Shown: positions 6,811 to 10,220 of the stretch, one piece after another
Layout of the letters: every line of letters starts with the position of its first letter
How positions within the stretch are numbered: the stretch's first letter is position 1
Assembly: GCA_045805345.1 (NCBI GenBank)
Contig: JBJMLK010000086.1
Location: 1-10,220, forward strand
Direction of reading: 5' to 3'
Length of the DNA: 10,220 nt
Source of the DNA: AC-37 sp045805345
Lineage (GTDB): Bacteria; Actinomycetota; Thermoleophilia; Solirubrobacterales; Thermoleophilaceae
Program-made: the position numbers and the translations under genes
Notes under the pieces: generated by a model
Databases searched by the model: none
Told to the model about the DNA's origin: nothing
What the model saw: the letters and a program-made list of their open reading frames with translations, nothing else

Positions 6811-8925
6811 TCAGCCGGTCTTCTTCGGCGCGGCGGGCACGACCGGCTTGCCGGGGGTCGGCCCGGGGGTGGTGGGGGTGGGGGTGGTCGTGGGCGGCTT
6901 CTTCCCCCCGGATGGGGGTGTGGTCGGGGTGGGGGTGGGGAGCGGTGCCGGCTCCAGGCGCTGCTTCGCCTCCAGGTAGAGCTGCTGCACGGCGCGCGAC
7001 TCGGGGTCGATCCTCAGCGCGCCGCGGATCGTGGCCATCGCGGCGGCCGGCTTGGAGAGCGCGTCGAGCTGGTACTCGGCCAGCCGCAGCCAGACCTGCG
7101 GCTCGCCCGGGAAGCGCCTGACCGCGCGCTGAAGCCCGGCGAGCGCGCCGGTCGTGTCGCCGCGCGCGGCGGCGATCGAGGCGGCGGCGAGCAGCGGGTT
7201 CGGCGACAGCGGGTCGATCTTGCGCGCGTGATCGGCGGCTCGCGCGGCCGCCGGCAGCCTGCGCGCGGCCAGCAGGTTGAGTGCGTGGTCGGTCTCGGCC
7301 TCCGAGCGCGCCGGCTGCCAGACGGCCCACGCGCACGCCAGCGCCACCACGACCGCCGCGCCGGCGAGCACGTAGCGCGGCACGCGGCCGAGGCCCGCGC
7401 TCTCGGCGGGGCGGCGCGATGCCAGGAAGGAGCGGCCGGCGACCGCGCCGGCGGCCGCGACCGCCATCAGCGTCGGGCCGGGCACGAACCACGTCCAGTC
7501 GATCGCGGAGTGGAGGGCGAACACGAGCGCCGCGAGCGCCAGGGCGATCAGCGCCACGCGCTCGCCGTCCCAGCGCCGGTTGGCGCCCGGCGGCAGCAGA
7601 CCCACCGCTCGCGCGGCCGCGATCAGCCACGCCAGCGCGAGCAGGCCGATCGCGATCAGGCCGAGCACGCCGAGGTCGGCCATCGTCTGCACCACGAAGC
7701 CGTGAGCGTGGTTCGAGACGAGCGGACCGTCGCGGTACTTGAGCCGAGCCACGCCGAAGGTGCCCGCACCCGTGCCCTTGAAGCGATCCTCGGCGAACAC
7801 CTTGCTCGCCTCGTCCCAGTAGCGGGCGCGCGACGAGGACGCCGTCGTGAGGCGGCTCGGGCCGCCGGGGGTGTGCGAGGTCGGACTGGTGAGCGCCTCG
7901 ACGCTCCCCCGGATCGTGCCGCCGAAGCCCCGGTCGCTCGACTCGAGCGCCGCGAAGAGCCCGACCGGCACGAGCACGGCGACCACGGCCGCGGCCAGCC
8001 CGACGCGCAGCCGAAGCGCGGCGCGCGGCGGGCGCCGCGCCACGCGGAAGCAGATGGCCATGCCCGCGGTGAGCATCACGAGCCCGGTGGCGAGGGCGAA
8101 GACGCCGAACTCCGACGCCACGCTGCGGCGTACGTCGAGCGATGTGTAGTTCTTGGTGAACGCGTCCTTCGACAGTGCCCAGACGATCACCGGCGCGGCG
8201 CCGGCGCTCGCGACGGCGAACAGCGTGAGCGTGCGCAGGCGCAGTGGCACGAAGACCAGCCAGAGAAGGATCCCCACGAGCGCCGCGGCCATCGCGCCGC
8301 GCGAGTAGCTGAGGAACAGCGCGATCAGCTCGAGCGTGAGCAGCGGGTAGGCGAGCGCGTTCGCCGCGCCGTGGCCGGAACGGCGCGAGCCGAGCCAGAG
8401 CGCGGGCGGGATCGCCAGCGCCGCCGTCGCCCCGAGCGCGTTCCAGTAGCCGTACGGCGCCCCCACGCGCGCGTACAGCTCGGTCTCGGCGAGCGACCCC
8501 GGGAACGCGCGCGAGACGATCGCGTAGGCGCAGATCAGGAACGCGGCGATCAGGATGCCGCGCAGCACCACGAGCTCGGCGTCGGCCACGAGGTGCACCG
8601 CCGCGAGCGTGGCTCCGAACACGGCGAGGTAGGTGAGCGTGCGGTTGGCCTCGACCCACGTCAGGTCGGGGTCGACCGACCAGAGGATCGATGCGGCCGT
8701 GACGACCGTGTAGGCGACGAACGCCGCCAGCACGACCCAGCCGCCGATCCGGCCCGGGCGGCCGCGGGCGACCGCGAGCGCCACGACGGCCCCCGAGGCG
8801 AGGATCAGGATCAGCTCGATCGCGGTCGTGCGGTTGAGCTGCTGGCCGCCCTTCGCGACGAAGGCGGCGGCCGCGAACACCGCGCCCAGAAGGGCGCTAG
8901 CGGCGAATGAGGCGGAGCGGGGCAC
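6811..8925 (-). CDS. O-antigen polymerase/ligase family (Wzy/WaaL-type) membrane protein with TPR region and Pro/Thr tail
   Basis: Integral membrane protein of 704 residues, of the superfamily that polymerises lipid-linked repeat units (Wzy) or moves glycans to an acceptor (WaaL, PglL). About a dozen or more hydrophobic helices span roughly 8-536. Family hallmarks are GYWNALG (159-165), LSYSRGAM (205-212) and a large hydrophilic loop (about 327-410). The loop contains ARYWDEASKVF, GTGAGTFG and SNHAHGFVVQTMADLG, the His-rich patch that precedes the next helix. After the last helix, Ala-rich helical pairs with TPR spacing run about 541-655 (e.g. ALAGLQRAVRRFPGEPQVWL). The protein ends in a Pro/Thr/Lys tail (about 660-704). 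GTG 8925 lies inside the upstream gene (29-bp overlap), suggesting coupled translation. Sequence alone does not separate polymerase from ligase or protein O-oligosaccharyltransferase. Confidence 0.88.
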   Translation of the reverse strand: MPRSASFAASALLGAVFAAAAFVAKGGQQLNRTTAIELILILASGAVVALAVARGRPGRIGGWVVLAAFVAYTVVTAASILWSVDPDLTWVEANRTLTYLAVFGATLAAVHLVADAELVVLRGILIAAFLICAYAIVSRAFPGSLAETELYARVGAPYGYWNALGATAALAIPPALWLGSRRSGHGAANALAYPLLTLELIALFLSYSRGAMAAALVGILLWLVFVPLRLRTLTLFAVASAGAAPVIVWALSKDAFTKNYTSLDVRRSVASEFGVFALATGLVMLTAGMAICFRVARRPPRAALRLRVGLAAAVVAVLVPVGLFAALESSDRGFGGTIRGSVEALTSPTSHTPGGPSRLTTASSSRARYWDEASKVFAEDRFKGTGAGTFGVARLKYRDGPLVSNHAHGFVVQTMADLGVLGLIAIGLLALAWLIAAARAVGLLPPGANRRWDGERVALIALALAALVFALHSAIDWTWFVPGPTLMAVAAAGAVAGRSFLASRRPAESAGLGRVPRYVLAGAAVVVALACAWAVWQPARSEAETDHALNLLAARRLPAAARAADHARKIDPLSPNPLLAAASIAAARGDTTGALAGLQRAVRRFPGEPQVWLRLAEYQLDALSKPAAAMATIRGALRIDPESRAVQQLYLEAKQRLEPAPLPTPTPTTPPSGGKKPPTTTPTPTTPGPTPGKPVVPAAPKKTG
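6853..6884 (+). repeat. G-quadruplex-type motif 1 (four GGGGG runs)
   Basis: Four runs of five G at 6853-6857, 6865-6869, 6874-6878 and 6880-6884, separated by 7, 4 and 1 bases, fit the G3+N1-7 consensus. They lie on the strand used as template for the minus-strand polymerase gene, opposite codons for its Pro/Thr tail. Whether it folds in the cell is unknown. Confidence 0.6.
6914..6940 (+). repeat. G-quadruplex-type motif 2
   Basis: G runs at 6914-6918, 6926-6929, 6931-6935 and 6937-6940, with spacers of 7, 1 and 1 bases, also fit the consensus. It is preceded by CCCCCC at 6904-6909, which could compete by pairing with the first G run. Same gene and strand as motif 1, 29 bp away. Confidence 0.55.
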
Positions 8926-9511
8926 GGGCGATGACGGGCCAGCGGCGCCTGGCGGCGACGACGCCGCCGACGGCGCAGAGGCCCGCCAGCAGCGCGATCG
9001 CGACGATCAGCGAGGCGGGCATCTCATTCGCCGCGCCGGCCACGTGGTCGAGCCCGCTGGATGCCGGGGTGACCGTCCCTCCGCCGGCCTGAATCGAGGG
9101 ACTGCTGTGCTTCGCCTGCTGGGTCTCGGTCCTGAGCGCCGAGACGTCGGCGGGCGAGTGGCCCGTCGCGCCCGACTTGGTGGTGGCGGCGGGATCGCTG
9201 CTGGGCGCGCCGCCGCCGCCGCCGGTGCCGCCGCCGGGGCCCGAGCCGGTGTCGCCGGTGCCCGATCCGCCGCTTCCCCCGGCGTCGCGGCGTGCAGCGG
9301 CGATCACGGCCTCGCAGTCGGTGTACTCCCTGATGTCGGTCGGGAGGCTGCTGTTGGCGTCGTTCAGGTCCCTTGGGCTGTAGTGCCGGTCGAGCTTGCC
9401 GTCGTCCGCGCAGTCGCGGATCACCTGGTCGCCCCCGGCGGATGCGGCGGCCGGGGCGGCGAAGGCCGCGCATGCGGCTGCGACCGCTGCTATGGCGCTG
9501 ATTCGGCGCAT
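8897..9511 (-). CDS. Secreted, C-terminally membrane-anchored protein of unknown function with a two-cysteine domain
   Basis: I do not recognise a function. From ATG 9511 the 204-residue product starts with a classic Sec signal peptide: MRR, a hydrophobic Ala-rich core, and likely cleavage after ASA near residue 25. A compact polar domain follows (about 26-76) with two cysteines, in VIRDCADDGKL (Cys34) and REYTDCEAVI (Cys66), probably a disulfide outside the cell. Motifs YSPRDLNDA and LPTDI lie between them. Next come a Gly/Ser-rich linker (about 77-105), a Ser/Thr-rich stretch (105-160), one transmembrane helix (about 165-187) and a basic tail starting RRRW. No LPXTG motif is present. A longer in-frame start at 9592 would put 27 Arg/Pro-rich residues before the signal peptide and overlap the GT4 gene, so I reject it. 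The gene starts 17 bp after GT4 and its end overlaps the polymerase start. The Cys-pair pattern resembles unannotated secreted proteins of Solirubrobacterales as I recall them. Confidence 0.85.
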   Translation of the reverse strand: MRRISAIAAVAAACAAFAAPAAASAGGDQVIRDCADDGKLDRHYSPRDLNDANSSLPTDIREYTDCEAVIAAARRDAGGSGGSGTGDTGSGPGGGTGGGGGAPSSDPAATTKSGATGHSPADVSALRTETQQAKHSSPSIQAGGGTVTPASSGLDHVAGAANEMPASLIVAIALLAGLCAVGGVVAARRRWPVIARAPLRLIRR

Positions 9512-9528
9512 AGGCGCGGCCGAAGCTA

Positions 9529-10220
9529 TCAACCCCGGAGGCGCCTGCTCGCGTGCACGGAGGCCAGGGCGGCGCTGACGCCGTCCGCCCACGCGGCGGG
9601 GGTGTAGGGCGCGACGTCCTCACGCGCGGCGGCGCCGAGAGCGTCGCGGAGCTGCGGGTTGGTCGCGATGGCGCGCAGCCGCGCGGCGAGCGCGCCGGCG
9701 TCCCCGGCGGGAACGACCAGGCCGTTGCGGCCGTCCTGGACGAGCCCGCCCGCCACTGCGCCTACGGCGTCGCTGGCTATGACCGGCGTTCCCTGGTGCA
9801 TGGCCTCGTTCACCACCAAGCCCCAGGGCTCGAGGAAAGTTGCGGTTCGGGCGGACGGCAGGACGAGCACGTCGGCGGCGGCGTGGAGCGGGGCCAGGTG
9901 GTCGACCCAGCCGAGCCCGCGCACGGCCGGGCCGCCGGGCGCCGCGGGGCCGGCGCCCGCGACCGCCAGCACGCCGCCGGCGTCGGCCAGGCCGGACTCG
10001 CGCCAGGCCGCCGCCAGCACCTCGATCCCCTTCTCGCGCACCAGGCGGCCGGCGAACAGCGCCACGAACGAGTCGGGCCCGGCGCCCAGACGGGCGCGCC
10101 ACGCGGCGGCGGCGCGCGGGTCGGCCGGCGTCCGGTGCTCGCACGCCTGCGGGGCCACGAACACGTCAGCCCGGCCGCTCTCGTGCTCCACGTGGCGTGC
10201 GACGTGGGGCCCGTACGCGA
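9529..10220 (-). CDS. Glycosyltransferase family 4 (group 1) protein, C-terminal part; start lies beyond the window
   Basis: GT-B fold glycosyltransferase that moves a sugar from a nucleotide donor to a glycan acceptor on the cytoplasmic face. The frame stays open to the window edge (AYGPHVARHVEHES precedes the first internal GTG at 10189-10191), so only the C-terminal donor-binding domain is seen, about 230 residues. Features, numbered from that GTG: FAGRLVREKGIEVL (46-59), the beta-strand start of the Glycos_transf_1 domain; LGWVDHLAPLHAAADVLVLPS (about 93-113); and the E-x7-E motif EPWGLVVNE (Glu121, Glu129), followed by GTPVIASD. The C-terminal half is normal, ending at TGA 9531-9529. Donor and acceptor sugars cannot be told. 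It is the most upstream visible gene of the minus-strand operon, 17 bp before the secreted protein gene. Confidence 0.92.
   Translation of the reverse strand, partial: AYGPHVARHVEHESGRADVFVAPQACEHRTPADPRAAAAWRARLGAGPDSFVALFAGRLVREKGIEVLAAAWRESGLADAGGVLAVAGAGPAAPGGPAVRGLGWVDHLAPLHAAADVLVLPSARTATFLEPWGLVVNEAMHQGTPVIASDAVGAVAGGLVQDGRNGLVVPAGDAGALAARLRAIATNPQLRDALGAAAREDVAPYTPAAWADGVSAALASVHASRRLRG

Noticed and set aside
6457..8910. Very long plus-strand open frame (817 codons) opposite the polymerase and kinase genes
   Set aside because: Its product is Arg/Gly/His-rich low-complexity sequence without domain motifs, while the minus strand encodes clear conserved families there. Such antisense frames are expected when third codon positions are nearly all G or C.
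9190..9260. GCC/GCG-rich repeat-like stretch, considered as a structural or CRISPR-like repeat
   Set aside because: It is explained by Gly codons of the secreted protein's linker; there are no regular spacers or direct repeats of constant length.
9100..9511. Possible sortase substrate or PEP-CTERM-type sorting signal in the secreted protein
   Set aside because: No LPXTG-like or PEP motif precedes the C-terminal helix, and about 17 residues follow it, longer than a typical sorting tail.
9512..9592. N-terminal extension of the secreted protein to a start at 9592
   Set aside because: It would add Arg/Pro-rich residues before a textbook signal peptide and overlap the GT4 gene by about 64 bp; ATG 9511 is far more plausible.

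Overview
This is a very GC-rich, densely coding bacterial window with strong G/C bias at third codon positions. The gene families point to an actinobacterium: a WS/DGAT acyltransferase, a polyprenyl glycosylphosphotransferase, and a secreted Cys-pair protein of a kind I associate with Solirubrobacterales (Thermoleophilia). The phylum is a fairly confident inference; the order is a guess from memory of similar proteins. No tRNA, rRNA, CRISPR array, insertion sequence or phage gene is visible.

Left half, plus strand: a wax ester synthase/diacylglycerol acyltransferase missing only its first few codons (2-1471); a COG3919-like ATP-grasp ligase 15 bp downstream (1487-2698); a 138-bp intergenic region holding several small inverted repeats (2699-2836); a WbaP/WcaJ-type initiating sugar-phosphate transferase (2837-4348); and a class I SAM methyltransferase touching or overlapping it (ending at 4920, start uncertain).

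Right half, minus strand, read from the right edge: a GT4 glycosyltransferase whose start lies outside the window (9529-10220); a small secreted, membrane-anchored protein of unknown function (8897-9511); a Wzy/WaaL-type O-antigen polymerase or ligase fused to a TPR region and a Pro/Thr tail (6811-8925); and a soluble PAS-PAS hybrid histidine kinase with a C-terminal receiver (4953-6788). Spacings are 17 bp, a 29-bp overlap and 22 bp, so this looks like one operon with its promoter beyond the right edge.

The two gene sets converge at 4920/4953 on a 48-bp, 12-bp-period tandem repeat whose outer copies contain the two stop codons. Functionally, the phosphotransferase would load the first sugar onto undecaprenyl phosphate, the GT4 enzyme would extend the glycan, the methyltransferase and ATP-grasp enzyme may decorate it or a precursor, and the Wzy/WaaL-like protein would polymerise or transfer it outside the membrane. 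The acyltransferase belongs to storage lipid metabolism and may be a chance neighbour. The most notable items are the uncharacterised secreted protein inside the glycan operon, the fused polymerase-TPR-Pro/Thr protein with G-quadruplex-type tracts in its 3' end, the repeat spanning both stop codons, and the methyltransferase without a suitable canonical start. I see no clear-cut new defence or mobile system.
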